NCBI GenBank assembly: GCA_902763085.1
Contig: CACWQW010000056.1
Location: 1-32,660, forward strand
Reading direction: 5' to 3'
DNA length: 32,660 nt
Source of the DNA: Dongibacter bovis
GTDB lineage: Bacteria; Bacillota; Negativicutes; Selenomonadales; Selenomonadaceae
Part shown: positions 1 through 7,580 of the stretch, one piece after another
Position numbering within the stretch: the stretch's first letter is position 1
Layout: every line of letters starts with the position of its first letter
Notes under the pieces: generated by a model
Told to the model about the DNA's origin: nothing
Database searches by the model: none
The model's input: only the letters and a program-made list of their open reading frames with translations
Translations under genes and position numbers: made by a program

Positions 1-60
1 CGATTCTCCTTTGTGGTTGTGTTTTTGTGCAACTACATTTTACCACAAGGGTTCGCTATG
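1..60 (-). promoter_or_regulatory. Leader of a minus-strand gene lying left of the window
   Basis: Read on the minus strand, positions 5-11 give an AAAGGAG ribosome-binding site right at the window edge, so a start codon should lie just outside. Upstream of it, around 38-47, is an extended -10 (TGG followed by TAAAAT). The gene itself is not visible, so its product is unknown. It would be transcribed divergently from folE. Confidence 0.4.
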
Positions 61-120
61 GATTTTTAAGTGTTCAACTTAATTATACAATCCGCCGACT
101 TTCCTGTTATGTCTTTTTGA

Positions 121-149
121 TTGCGTCGCTGGGGACAATCCGTTAAAAT
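121..149 (+). promoter_or_regulatory. Candidate sigma-70 promoter of the folate operon
   Basis: TTGCGT at 121-126 and TAAAAT at 144-149 are separated by 17 bp. This is the only good -35/-10 pair between the window edge and folE. The resulting leader is about 75 nt and shows no tetrahydrofolate riboswitch pattern that I recognise. Confidence 0.45.
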
Positions 150-228
150 AGAGGGAAGTGGGCGCGCGGCAAAGTAGCAGCGCGCGGGACTTGAGGCAGG
201 CGGCACATGCTGTGGGAGGTGCAGGCGG

Positions 229-828
229 ATGGAGAAGGATCGGGCGGCAGAGGCGGTGCGGCAGTTCCTCGCCGCGCTCGATGTGGATGTCGAGGCGCGG
301 GGGATGGAGCGGACGCCGGCGCGCGTGGCGGCGATGTTCGCTTATCTTTTCGGCGGTCTGGGCCGCGATGCGGCGGCGGTGCTGACGCCGCCGCTCGTGA
401 CGGAGACGACGGGGCTCGTGGCGGTGACGCGGATCCCGTTTTCGTCGCTCTGCGAGCATCATCTCGTGCCGTTTTACGGCACGGTGGACATCGTCTACGA
501 GCCGCATGCGGGACGCGTCGCGGGGTTCAGCCGCTTCGTGGAGGCGGTCGATGTGCTCGCGCGGCGGCCGCAGCTGCAGGAGCGCCTGACGCGCGAGATC
601 GCGGAGGCGGTACTGCGCGGGCTCGGCGCGGAGGGGGTGCTCGTGGTGTGCTGCGCGCATCAGTTCTGCATGGCGCTCCGGGAGGGCGGCACGCAGGAGA
701 CGCGCACGGTGACGAGCGAGGCGCTCGGCTGCCTGCGCGCGGGCAGCGCGCGGGCGCAGGCGGCGTGGGCGATGCTCGGCGGTGCCTGCGGAGATAGCGC
801 CGCCGCGGATGACAGGGCGCGCGGCTGA
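229..828 (+). CDS. folE: GTP cyclohydrolase I
   Basis: The 199-residue product should convert GTP to 7,8-dihydroneopterin triphosphate, the first step of folate synthesis. It shows the family landmarks in order: TPxRVA near residues 29-33, the zinc-binding CEHH (C75, H78), a QERLTREIAE helix near 116-126, and a second zinc ligand in AHQFCM (C147). The usual GLSK substrate-site motif reads GFSRFVEAVD here, and the segment after the last zinc cysteine also differs from the common MRG form, so the protein is somewhat diverged. The start at 229 is set by GGGAGG at 214-219. It is the first gene of a folE-folP-folB-folK/dhfr operon, which supports a folate role over queuosine or another pterin pathway. 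Confidence 0.88.
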   Translation: MEKDRAAEAVRQFLAALDVDVEARGMERTPARVAAMFAYLFGGLGRDAAAVLTPPLVTETTGLVAVTRIPFSSLCEHHLVPFYGTVDIVYEPHAGRVAGFSRFVEAVDVLARRPQLQERLTREIAEAVLRGLGAEGVLVVCCAHQFCMALREGGTQETRTVTSEALGCLRAGSARAQAAWAMLGGACGDSAAADDRARG

Positions 829-862
829 CGGCGGCGTGTGATGGATGTTTAGGAGGGCTAGG

Positions 863-1750
863 ATGAAGCAGATGGAGCAGCGGCTCGAGCGGCCGGTCAG
901 GACGTATCGTTTCTCGGATGGCAAGGAGCTCACGATCGGGCAGCGGACGCTCGTGATGGGCATCCTCAACGTGACGCCGGATTCGTTTTCCGATGGCGGG
1001 AGGTTCGATACTGTGGAGCGGGCGCGCGCGCATGTGCGCGAGATGGTCGCGGGCGGCGCGGATCTCATCGATATCGGCGCGGAGTCGACGCGGCCGGGCT
1101 CAGCGGCGCTGACGCCAGAGGCGGAGCAAGCGCGGCTGCTGCCGTTCCTCGAGGCGATCGCGCCGGAGTGTCCCGTGCCGATCTCGGTCGATACGTACCA
1201 TGCGGAGACGGCGCGGCGGGCGCTCGCGGCGGGCGCGCACATCCTCAACGATATCTGGGGCCTCCAGTACGAGGAGGAGCCGGGGGAGATGGCGCGCGTG
1301 GCGGCAGCGTCGGGCGCGCCGGTCATCGTGATGCACAACCAGCACGGCAAGGCGTACGCGGGCGATGTCATCGCCTCGATGCAGGACTTTTTCCGCCGTT
1401 CGCTCGCGCTTGCGCGGGAGGCGGGCGTACGCCGCGCGCAGGTGATCCTCGATCCCGGCATCGGTTTTGGCAAGGATACGGCGGCGAACCTCCTCGTGAC
1501 GCGCCGCCTCGCGGAGCTCTGCGCCGTGGACGGCGTGCGGTATCCGCTGCTCTACGCGTCGTCGCGCAAGCGGTTCATCGGCGATACGCTCGGCCTGCCC
1601 GTCGATGAGCGCATGGAGGCGACGGGCGCCTCGTGCGTGCTCGCGATCGCGGCGGGTGCGGACATGGTGCGCGTGCACGATGTGCAGCCCATCGCGCGCA
1701 TGTGCCGCATGGCGGATTTCATCCTCGGACGGGAGGCCTGCGATGCGTGA
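863..1750 (+). CDS. folP: Dihydropteroate synthase
   Basis: This cytosolic TIM-barrel enzyme joins p-aminobenzoate to 6-hydroxymethyl-dihydropterin diphosphate to give dihydropteroate. The 295-residue protein has the two DHPS signatures: MGILNVTPDSFSDGG near the N-terminus and DIGAESTRPG about 35 residues later. Further on are SVDTYH, the pterin-site LNDIWG, VIVMHNQ, DPGIGFGK and the SRKRFIG motif. The frame is open from 845, but AGGAGG at 851-856 fits the ATG at 863. It follows folE after 34 bp, and its last 8 bp overlap the start of folB, so translation is probably coupled. Confidence 0.93.
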   Translation: MKQMEQRLERPVRTYRFSDGKELTIGQRTLVMGILNVTPDSFSDGGRFDTVERARAHVREMVAGGADLIDIGAESTRPGSAALTPEAEQARLLPFLEAIAPECPVPISVDTYHAETARRALAAGAHILNDIWGLQYEEEPGEMARVAAASGAPVIVMHNQHGKAYAGDVIASMQDFFRRSLALAREAGVRRAQVILDPGIGFGKDTAANLLVTRRLAELCAVDGVRYPLLYASSRKRFIGDTLGLPVDERMEATGASCVLAIAAGADMVRVHDVQPIARMCRMADFILGREACDA

Positions 1751-2147
1751 GGCAGCAGATGCGGGAAGGGGCGCAGGGGACTCGATCGCGCTCACTGGCA
1801 TGGAGTTCTACGGCTATCACGGCTGCCTGCCGGAGGAGCGGAAGACGGGGCAGACGTTCCTCGTGGATGTCTCGCTCTCGCTCTCGCTTGCGGAGGCTGG
1901 GCAGTTGGATGACCTCGCGGCGACGGTGAACTACGCGGAGGTCTTCGCGCTCGCGCGCGATATCGTCGAGGGGCCGCCGCAGCGCCTCATCGAGGCGGTG
2001 GCGGAGCGCATCGCACGTGGCATCCTCGCGCGGTTCCTGCGCGTAGCGGAGGTGCGCGTGACGGTGCACAAGCCGTCGGCGCCGCTCCCCGGCGCGTTCC
2101 GCGATGCGGCGGTGACGGTCGTGCGCGGCCGGGAGGCGCGCGCATGA
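1743..2147 (+). CDS. folB: Dihydroneopterin aldolase
   Basis: The 134-residue protein cleaves 7,8-dihydroneopterin to 6-hydroxymethyl-7,8-dihydropterin and glycolaldehyde. It has the FolB pattern: a MEFYGYHGCLPEE segment near residues 20-32 carrying the conserved glutamate, VNYAEVF, LIEAVAERIA, and the VHKPSAPLPG segment with the catalytic lysine. The first ~15 residues are an unconserved extension. An ATG nearer the conserved core exists at 1800, but the ATG at 1743 has GGGAGG upstream and overlaps the folP stop, so I prefer it. Its stop overlaps the next start as ATGA. Confidence 0.9.
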   Translation: MREAADAGRGAGDSIALTGMEFYGYHGCLPEERKTGQTFLVDVSLSLSLAEAGQLDDLAATVNYAEVFALARDIVEGPPQRLIEAVAERIARGILARFLRVAEVRVTVHKPSAPLPGAFRDAAVTVVRGREARA

Positions 2148-3271
2148 CGGGCGGCGCCTGGGACTGCTACCTCTCGATCGGTGCGAATCTCGGCGCGCGG
2201 GCGCGGACGCTGCGCGAGGCGCTGCGGCGGCTCGCGGGGCTCCCCGGGACGCGGCTCGTCCGCACGTCTTCGTTCTATGAGACGGCGCCGTGGGGGAAGA
2301 CGGACCAGCCGCCGTTCCTCAACGGCGCCGTGCACCTCCAGACGCGCCTCTCGCCGGAGGCGCTGCTCGCCGCGTGCCAGGACATCGAGTGCGCGCTCGG
2401 CCGCGTGCGCCATGAGCATTGGGGTGCGCGCACGATCGACATCGATCTCGTGTACGGCACCGCGCGCGGCGCGGTGGTGCGGCGGCAGACGGAGCGGCTG
2501 ACGCTGCCGCATCCGTATCTCCTCGCGCGGGCGTTCGTGCTCGTGCCGCTCGCCGAGATCGCGCCCGCGCTCGTGCTCGCGGGGCGGCCGCTTGCGGCAT
2601 GGTGCGAGGAGACGGCGGCGCAGGCAGTGCGGCGGAGCGCAGCGCCCGCGGCGCCCTTCCCGCTGCGGCTCATCGCCTGCATCGACCGCGGGCGCGGCCT
2701 GGGGCGCGGCGGCACGCTCCTCTACGACCTGCCGGAGGACCTCGCGCGGTTCCGCGCGCTGACGAAGACGCCAGGGAGCGTGATCATCATGGGGCGCCGC
2801 ACGGCGGAGAGCCTGCCGCACGGGCCGCTTCCCGGCCGGTGCAACCTCGTGCTCTCGCGCACGCGCGCGGCGGGCGCGAGAGCCGCGGAGATGGCAAAGC
2901 TCCCGGAGGCAGATGCCTCCGAGGCGAGCGCCCAGGCGCCTGCCTGGGCGGCGGCGCTCCCGCGCGCGCAGGCGGGCGAGGCGTTCGTGTTCCTCCCCGA
3001 TGGGGCGGCGCTTTTTGAGGCGCTCGCGGCGCTTTTCCGCGCGCAGCCGCGGCGCCCTGTCTGGGTGATCGGCGGCGCCTCGGTGTACCGCGCGCTGCTC
3101 CCTTACGTGGGCGCGGCGTACCTCACGGAGGTCGCGGACCAGCGGGCGGCGGATGCGTTCCTGCCGGAGCTCTTGGGATTTGCGCGCGTGCGGGTGGAGG
3201 CGGCGCGGACGCCGGGCGTGATGTTTTCGCTCTTTTGCCGCCCGGGCGTCTCTGTGCCGACGGCGTTTTGA
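2144..3271 (+). CDS. folK: HPPK-DHFR fusion (6-hydroxymethyl-dihydropterin diphosphokinase / dihydrofolate reductase)
   Basis: This 375-residue protein combines two folate enzymes. Residues 1-165 are HPPK: YLSIGANLG at the start, FYETAPWG, and GARTIDIDLV, where D99 and D101 match the two magnesium-binding aspartates. After an Ala-rich linker, residues 172-366 resemble dihydrofolate reductase: LRLIACIDRGRGLG, a YDLPEDLARF helix with D199 at the catalytic acidic position, IIMGRRTAESL, PLPGRCNLVLSR and VWVIGGASVYRALLP. The tryptophan usual just before the acidic helix is replaced by tyrosine, and an Ala-rich insertion lies near residues 242-280. It starts in an ATGA overlap with folB. The pair of activities would pyrophosphorylate the pterin and reduce dihydrofolate. 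The HPPK half is certain; the DHFR half is strong by motif order. Confidence 0.9.
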   Translation: MTGGAWDCYLSIGANLGARARTLREALRRLAGLPGTRLVRTSSFYETAPWGKTDQPPFLNGAVHLQTRLSPEALLAACQDIECALGRVRHEHWGARTIDIDLVYGTARGAVVRRQTERLTLPHPYLLARAFVLVPLAEIAPALVLAGRPLAAWCEETAAQAVRRSAAPAAPFPLRLIACIDRGRGLGRGGTLLYDLPEDLARFRALTKTPGSVIIMGRRTAESLPHGPLPGRCNLVLSRTRAAGARAAEMAKLPEADASEASAQAPAWAAALPRAQAGEAFVFLPDGAALFEALAALFRAQPRRPVWVIGGASVYRALLPYVGAAYLTEVADQRAADAFLPELLGFARVRVEAARTPGVMFSLFCRPGVSVPTAF

Positions 3272-3362
3272 CGCGCCTTCCTAGCACAGGCGCCTCGTTT
3301 TCATCGACCTCGCGCTGTCTGTCAGCGCCTCCTCAGCGAGTTCTTTCAAAGGAAGTCTTTTC

Positions 3363-4037
3363 ATGGAAATCTTTCACAACGACTGGGCGCCGCTCCTCGC
3401 ACCGGAGCTTGCGAAGCCGTACTACAAGAAGTTGCGCGCGTTCCTCATCCACGAGTACCGGACAACGCGCGTCTATCCCGACATGTTCGCGATCTTCAAC
3501 GCGCTCCACTACACGAGCTACGCAGATACGAAGGTCGTGATCCTCGGACAGGACCCGTACCACGGGCCGGGGCAGGCGCACGGGCTGTCGTTCTCCGTGC
3601 TGCCGGGCGTCACGCCGCCGCCGAGCCTCAAGAATATCTTCAAGGAGCTCGCGGCGGATCTCGGCTGCCGCATCCCGAACAACGGCTGCCTGAAGCCCTG
3701 GGCGGACCAGGGCGTGCTGCTCCTCAACACGGTGCTCACGGTGCGCGAGCATCAGGCGAACTCTCATCACGGGCAGGGCTGGGAAATCTTCACGGACCGC
3801 ATCATCGAGCTCCTCAACGAACGCGAGAAGCCGATGGCGTTCATCCTCTGGGGGACGCCCGCGCGGCGCAAGAAGGCGATGATCACGAACCCGCGCCACT
3901 ACATCGTCGAGTCGCCGCACCCGAGCCCGCTCTCCGCAGACCGTGGCTTCTTCGGCAGCCGTCCCTTCTCGCGCGTCAACGCGTTCCTCGAGAGCTGCGG
4001 CGAGACGCCGATCGACTGGCAGCTGCCGGATGTCTGA
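3363..4037 (+). CDS. ung: Uracil-DNA glycosylase (family 1)
   Basis: The 224-residue enzyme removes uracil from DNA to start base-excision repair. The water-activating motif [18 protein letters not shown] lies at residues 62-79 with D64 as catalytic aspartate, and the HPSPLS motif with H186 forms the minor-groove loop. Length and spacing are standard for family 1, and no segment is missing. AAGGAAG at 3350-3356 supports the ATG at 3363. It lies 91 bp after the folate operon on the same strand, with no clear terminator between them, so read-through is possible. Downstream is a long perfect hairpin. Confidence 0.96.
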   Translation: MEIFHNDWAPLLAPELAKPYYKKLRAFLIHEYRTTRVYPDMFAIFNALHYTSYADTKVVILGQDPYHGPGQAHGLSFSVLPGVTPPPSLKNIFKELAADLGCRIPNNGCLKPWADQGVLLLNTVLTVREHQANSHHGQGWEIFTDRIIELLNEREKPMAFILWGTPARRKKAMITNPRHYIVESPHPSPLSADRGFFGSRPFSRVNAFLESCGETPIDWQLPDV

Positions 4038-4101
4038 GGGGCGGGATGCAGGCGCCGTTTTCTCAGACCTGCCGCTTGATTTAAGCGTATGAAACGCTTC
4101 G

Positions 4102-4148
4102 GATAAGACAGCAGCAAGGAAGAATCGCTTCCTTGCTGCTGTCTTATC
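4102..4148. repeat. 21-bp perfect inverted repeat (hairpin) between ung and larE
   Basis: Arms 4102-4122 and 4128-4148 are exact reverse complements with a 5-nt spacer (AATCG). Neither strand has a good U-tract after the stem, so it is not a textbook terminator, although it could stop transcription from ung. The right arm overlaps the -35 region of the candidate larE promoter. A smaller 5-bp hairpin (4083-4087 with 4095-4099) lies just upstream. Confidence 0.8.
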
Positions 4149-4157
4149 GCGTATAAT
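4129..4157 (+). promoter_or_regulatory. Candidate larE promoter
   Basis: TATAAT at 4152-4157 is a perfect -10. A weak -35 (TTCCTT, 4129-4134) lies 17 bp upstream, inside the right arm of the long inverted repeat, so hairpin or cruciform formation could affect it. Confidence 0.45.
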
Positions 4158-4187
4158 AGAGGAGACTGCTGGACAGGAGGAGACATC

Positions 4188-5027
4188 ATGGAACAGGATC
4201 TGGAGGAAAAGCGCGCGCGGCTCGCGGCGGAGCTGGTATCTTGCGGCTCGGTGGCAGTGGCGTTTTCCGGCGGCGTGGACTCGACGCTCTTGCTCGCGGC
4301 GGCGCAGGAGGCGCTCGGGGAGCGGGCGGTGGCGTTTACGGCGGCGTCGCCGTTTGTGCCGCAGCGCGAGGTGGAGGAGGCGGCGGCGTTCTGTGCGCAG
4401 CGCGGCATCGCGCATGTCGTCGTGCCGTTCGATACGCTCGCGGTGCCGGGCGTTGCGGCGAATCCTGCGGATCGCTGCTATCTCTGCAAGCATGCGCTTT
4501 TTTCGCGTCTCAAGGAGCTCGCGGCGGCGCGCGGCCTCGCGGCGGTCGTCGATGGCTCGAATCTCGACGATGACGGCGACTACCGGCCGGGGCGGCGCGC
4601 GCTCGCGGAGCTTGGCATCAGGAGCCCGCTTCACGCGGCGGGCTTCCGCAAGGCGGACATTCGCGCGCTCTCTCGCGCGCTCGGTCTCGCGACCTGGGAC
4701 AAGCCGTCGATGGCGTGCCTTGCGTCGCGCTTCGCCTACGGGGAGCAGCTCACGCGCGAGGGGCTTTCGCGCGTGAACCGCGCGGAGGAGTTCCTCCTGG
4801 GGCTGGGGTTCCGTCAGCTGCGCGTGCGCGTGCATGAGGGCGGGAGGCTCGCGCGCATCGAGCTGCTGCCGGAGGATATCGCACGGCTTTTCACGGAGGG
4901 GCTCATGGATCGCGTGCAGGAGACGCTGGCGGCGCTCGGCTTCGCCTATGTCTCGCTCGACCTGCGCGGCTTCCGCTCGGGCAGCATGAACGAGGGGCTC
5001 GCGCGCGAGGAGCGGCAGGACGGCTGA
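4188..5027 (+). CDS. larE: ATP-dependent sacrificial sulfur transferase LarE
   Basis: LarE adenylates the pyridinium carboxylate precursor and gives up the sulfur of its own cysteine to build the nickel-pincer nucleotide cofactor of lactate racemase and related enzymes. The 279-residue protein has the PP-loop SGGVDST at 27-33, NPADRCYLCK at 92-101, DGSNLDDDGDYRPG at 122-135, and DKPSMACLASR at 171-181 with C177 at the position of the sacrificial cysteine. AGGAGGAG lies just before the ATG. larB, larC and a larA-type enzyme are not in this window, so the lar genes are dispersed or partial here. A cobalt/nickel importer begins 2.6 kb downstream. Confidence 0.9.
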   Translation: MEQDLEEKRARLAAELVSCGSVAVAFSGGVDSTLLLAAAQEALGERAVAFTAASPFVPQREVEEAAAFCAQRGIAHVVVPFDTLAVPGVAANPADRCYLCKHALFSRLKELAAARGLAAVVDGSNLDDDGDYRPGRRALAELGIRSPLHAAGFRKADIRALSRALGLATWDKPSMACLASRFAYGEQLTREGLSRVNRAEEFLLGLGFRQLRVRVHEGGRLARIELLPEDIARLFTEGLMDRVQETLAALGFAYVSLDLRGFRSGSMNEGLAREERQDG

Positions 5028-5034
5028 CGGGCGG

Positions 5035-5066
5035 GCAGGTTCCGCGGCGCAGGGCGAGGAACCTGC
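5035..5066 (+). repeat. Inverted repeat after larE
   Basis: GCAGGTTCC (5035-5043) and GGAACCTGC (5058-5066) form a 9-bp stem 7 bp beyond the larE stop. There is no U-tract, so its role as a terminator or stability element is uncertain. Confidence 0.4.
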
Positions 5067-5148
5067 ATGCGAAGGAGCGGCATGACGCGCAGAACGTTGG
5101 CGTGATGATATGGCATCCGCCAGGATGCGCGTATGGGGAGGAATCTTT

Positions 5149-5805
5149 ATGAAAATTATGGCAGTCAACGGAAGCCCGCGCCGTGCGGAGAACACGGCGC
5201 GACTGCTGCACAAGGCATTGGAAGGGGCCGCTTCGCTCGGAGCAGAGACGGAGTATATCGACCTCTACCCGCTGAAGTACAAGGGATGTCTGAGCTGCTT
5301 TTACTGCAAGCGCAAGGACAAGGAGCACGGTGTCTGCATCGTCAAGGACGATCTCACAGCTGTGCTGGAGCGCGCCAAGCAGGCAGATGCCCTGCTGTTT
5401 GGATCACCGATCTACTTCATGAACCTGACCTCGGGCATGCAGGCGTTCTTGGAGCGTTTCTTCTTCTCGCAGTACATCTACAGCAAGGAAATCCCTTCGG
5501 TACTCGGAAAGACCATCCCCTCTGCATTCCTCTACACGATGAATGCGACGGAGGAACAGGCAGATGCATTCCACCTGAAGGATAGCCTGGCCGCTTACGA
5601 AATGGCGGCAGCCAATATCCTCGGCGCAAAGCCCTATCTGTTCTACGATTGCAACACGCTGCAATTCAAGGATTACAGCAAGTACGAATCCTCGATCTTC
5701 TCCGAAGAGGAAAAGCGCGCATATCATGAGAAGCACCATGCCGAAGTTGCAGAACAAGCATATGATTTGGGCAAGAACTTGATCCTGGATGCACAGAACT
5801 TGTGA
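5149..5805 (+). CDS. NADPH-dependent FMN reductase / iron-sulfur flavoprotein family
   Basis: The 218-residue protein has the flavodoxin-like FMN-binding start MKIMAVNGSPRRAENTARLL, then four cysteines C47, C50, C53 and C63 as in iron-sulfur flavoproteins, where a compact cluster binds an Fe-S centre. GSPIYFMNLTSGMQAFLERF near residues 84-103 is the typical second FMN-contact region. It probably carries electrons between a donor such as ferredoxin or NAD(P)H and an unknown acceptor. GGGGAGG at 5134-5140 sets the start at 5149. Codon use is clearly less GC-rich than in neighbouring genes (AAA, GAA, ATT and TTG are frequent), which suggests later acquisition. It stands alone and ends at a strong terminator. 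Confidence 0.75.
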   Translation: MKIMAVNGSPRRAENTARLLHKALEGAASLGAETEYIDLYPLKYKGCLSCFYCKRKDKEHGVCIVKDDLTAVLERAKQADALLFGSPIYFMNLTSGMQAFLERFFFSQYIYSKEIPSVLGKTIPSAFLYTMNATEEQADAFHLKDSLAAYEMAAANILGAKPYLFYDCNTLQFKDYSKYESSIFSEEEKRAYHEKHHAEVAEQAYDLGKNLILDAQNL

Positions 5806-5815
5806 GAATGACAAG

Positions 5816-5843
5816 AAAAAAGCGCTCATACGAGCGCTTTTTT
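5816..5843. terminator. Bidirectional intrinsic terminator
   Basis: A 12-bp stem pairs 5816-5827 with 5832-5843: A-rich on the left, AGCGCTC/GAGCGCT core, T-run on the right. It serves both the flavoprotein gene on the plus strand and the convergent MFS gene on the minus strand. Confidence 0.9.
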
Positions 5844-5869
5844 GGTGCGATTTTCCGAGAAGAAGTCGT

Positions 5870-7042
5870 TTACTCCATGATATGGTGGTAGACGTAGGCC
5901 GCGATGACAGCCTGCAGCAGGACGAGCACGGCGAGCAGCGTGAAAGCGGCGTAAAGGCTCGTCTGATGGGCGATGAAACCGATGGTGGCAGGCCCCATGA
6001 GAATGCCGAGATAGCCGAGCGTGCTGACGGCTGGCACAGCGAGGCTGATGGGCATGACATGCTGTTTGCCGAGCAGCGAGAAGAAGACGGGCACGACATT
6101 GGCGCAGCCGACACCGATGCAGAAAAAGCCGAGGTAGAGCAGGACGACTGTCGGCGCAAAGATGATGAGCAGGAAGCCCGCGACGGCGAGCAGGCTGCCG
6201 CCGATGACGACGCGCTCCTGTCCGAGCTTCTGCACCGTCCAGTCGCCGAGCAGGCGCATGGTCAGCATGGCCGCCGAAAAGACAGTGAACCCTGTGCCCG
6301 CCAGCGCCATGTCAAAGTGACGAACCGTCGTGAGGAAGACACCGCCCCAGTCCATGATGGCGCCCTCGACGAGAAAGGCGATGCAGGCGATGATGCCGAC
6401 GAAGGTCACGATGCCCTTCGGCAGGGCGAGCAGCTTGCCGCCAGCATCGCCGCCGTACGGCAGCAGATGGCGCGAGGCCGAGAGCGTCACGAGCACCATG
6501 ATGGCAGCCGCAATCCCCGTCGAGACGAGAGGCGTCAGCGAGAACGTGCCGACCCAGATGCCGAAGAGCCCCGCGCCAGCAAAGCCGCCGACACTCCAGA
6601 GCGCGTGCATGCCGCTCATGAGGCGCCGCCCCGCCGCCTTCTCGACGATGACCGCCTGGATGTTGACGACGACGTCGATGCAGCCCATCGTCGCGCCGAA
6701 GATCAGCAGCAGCGGTACTGCCAGGTGGAATGAGGACACCGTGGAGAGCGCGAGCAGCAGTGCTCCATAGACGAGCCCTGCTGCCGTCAACACCTTGCGG
6801 CAGCCGAGCCGCACCGCCGCCGCGCCCGAGAGCGGCATCGTCAACAGAGAGCCAATGCCGATGCACAAGAGCAGCATGCCGAGCACATCCTCCGCGATGC
6901 CGAGCCGCGCCTTTAACAGCGGCACCAGAGGCGCCCAGGAAGCAGCACCAAATCCTCCGACAAAAAAGATTGCCCGCGTCGCATGTTGTTCCGCCAGACC
7001 ATGAAGCGAGCCATACAAAACGTCCGGTACCAGACGTTTCAC
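5870..7042 (-). CDS. MFS transporter (12-helix, YbjJ/fucose-permease-like)
   Basis: The 390-residue protein is almost entirely hydrophobic, with about 12 predicted membrane helices. The first starts near residue 22 (RAIFFVGGFGAASWAPLVPLLKARLG), and a basic loop near 80 (RLGCRKV) and the SGMHALWSVGGFAGAG segment at the start of the fifth helix resemble the YbjJ group. The substrate cannot be told from sequence. The frame opens with GTG at 7042. A TTG at 7018 would still keep helix 1 complete and cannot be excluded, because no strong ribosome-binding site precedes either one. It is monocistronic, divergent from the gene at 7150 and convergent with the flavoprotein gene. Confidence 0.8.
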   Translation of the reverse strand: MKRLVPDVLYGSLHGLAEQHATRAIFFVGGFGAASWAPLVPLLKARLGIAEDVLGMLLLCIGIGSLLTMPLSGAAAVRLGCRKVLTAAGLVYGALLLALSTVSSFHLAVPLLLIFGATMGCIDVVVNIQAVIVEKAAGRRLMSGMHALWSVGGFAGAGLFGIWVGTFSLTPLVSTGIAAAIMVLVTLSASRHLLPYGGDAGGKLLALPKGIVTFVGIIACIAFLVEGAIMDWGGVFLTTVRHFDMALAGTGFTVFSAAMLTMRLLGDWTVQKLGQERVVIGGSLLAVAGFLLIIFAPTVVLLYLGFFCIGVGCANVVPVFFSLLGKQHVMPISLAVPAVSTLGYLGILMGPATIGFIAHQTSLYAAFTLLAVLVLLQAVIAAYVYHHIME

Positions 7043-7053
7043 CGTACCGGACG
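7021..7053. repeat. 10-bp inverted repeat over the MFS start
   Basis: CGTCCGGTAC (7021-7030) and GTACCGGACG (7044-7053) are perfect reverse complements around a 13-bp spacer that contains the GTG start. On the minus strand the stem is followed by TTTTG, and on the plus strand by TTTCTTC, so it looks like an operator or an attenuator/terminator hairpin. Confidence 0.6.
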
Positions 7054-7096
7054 TTTCTTCTCGCGGCAGGCGTGAGATGATTTTCTGTTTGGCGCA

Positions 7097-7106
7097 TGGT
7101 ATTATA
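7097..7106. promoter_or_regulatory. Overlapping -10 elements of two divergent genes
   Basis: On the plus strand, TGG followed by TATTAT (7097-7105) is an extended -10 for the gene at 7150. On the minus strand, TATAAT (7101-7106) could serve the MFS gene. Neither has a convincing -35. Confidence 0.4.
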
Positions 7107-7149
7107 GTAGCAGAAGAAGACGGAAGTTTTTGTTGCTTGGAGGACTGAC

Positions 7150-7449
7150 ATGGTCAAGATCAAAGGGTATTACCAGCTGCCGGGCAGGCTGCCGCAGGCG
7201 GTGGATTTCGACGCGCTCTTCGACCGCGCGTTCCTGCGGCGGTTCACGCGCTATCGCTCGTTCGAGCGGTTCCTCGCGGGCGGTCATTTCCGCGTCCGCT
7301 CGCAGGCGGAGTTCGAGGCGCTGCCGGAGGAGGCGATGGATGCCTACGTGCGGCGCGTGACGCGGTTCTCCTCGTGGAAGGAGATGCTCGACACGGCGAC
7401 GGACCTCTACGCGCGGCGGCAGCTCCTGAAGGAGCAGGCGCCCTCGTGA
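7150..7449 (+). CDS. Small protein of unknown function
   Basis: I do not recognise this 99-residue protein. It is soluble, rich in Arg, Phe and Glu, with no signal peptide, membrane segment or cysteine. The central part (RFTRYRSFERFLAGGHFRV) and the C-terminal part (YVRRVTRFSSWKEMLDTATDLYARR) look helical and basic-aromatic. It is probably real: GGAGG at 7138-7142 is well placed, an extended -10 lies upstream, and third codon positions are strongly G/C like neighbouring genes. It precedes the metal importer by about 150 bp, but nothing in the sequence ties the two functionally. Confidence 0.65.
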   Translation: MVKIKGYYQLPGRLPQAVDFDALFDRAFLRRFTRYRSFERFLAGGHFRVRSQAEFEALPEEAMDAYVRRVTRFSSWKEMLDTATDLYARRQLLKEQAPS

Positions 7450-7539
7450 CGGGCGGCGGCGCTTGGCCTCATCCCCTCCGGGGGCTTCCGCGCGTGCGCT
7501 TTCTGCGCTAAGATGGAGGTATCTTCATTTTTGGTTGCA

Positions 7540-7580
7540 TGCGCGGCGAGGGCTGGAGGGGAATCTGTCCTCGCCGCGCA
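7540..7580 (+). promoter_or_regulatory. Leader hairpin before cbiM
   Basis: TGCGCGGCGAGG (7540-7551) and CCTCGCCGCGCA (7569-7580) form a perfect 12-bp stem with a 17-nt loop. The stem ends directly at the GGGAGGGGG ribosome-binding site (7581-7589) of cbiM, a position suited to control of translation or transcription. It does not match a cobalamin or NiCo riboswitch that I can recognise. Confidence 0.5.

Noticed and set aside
120..228. Tetrahydrofolate riboswitch before folE
   Set aside because: The leader is short and I see none of the conserved junction sequences.
79..1473. Long minus-strand frame opposite folE and folP
   Set aside because: Composition is that of an antisense shadow, and the plus strand encodes recognisable folate enzymes.
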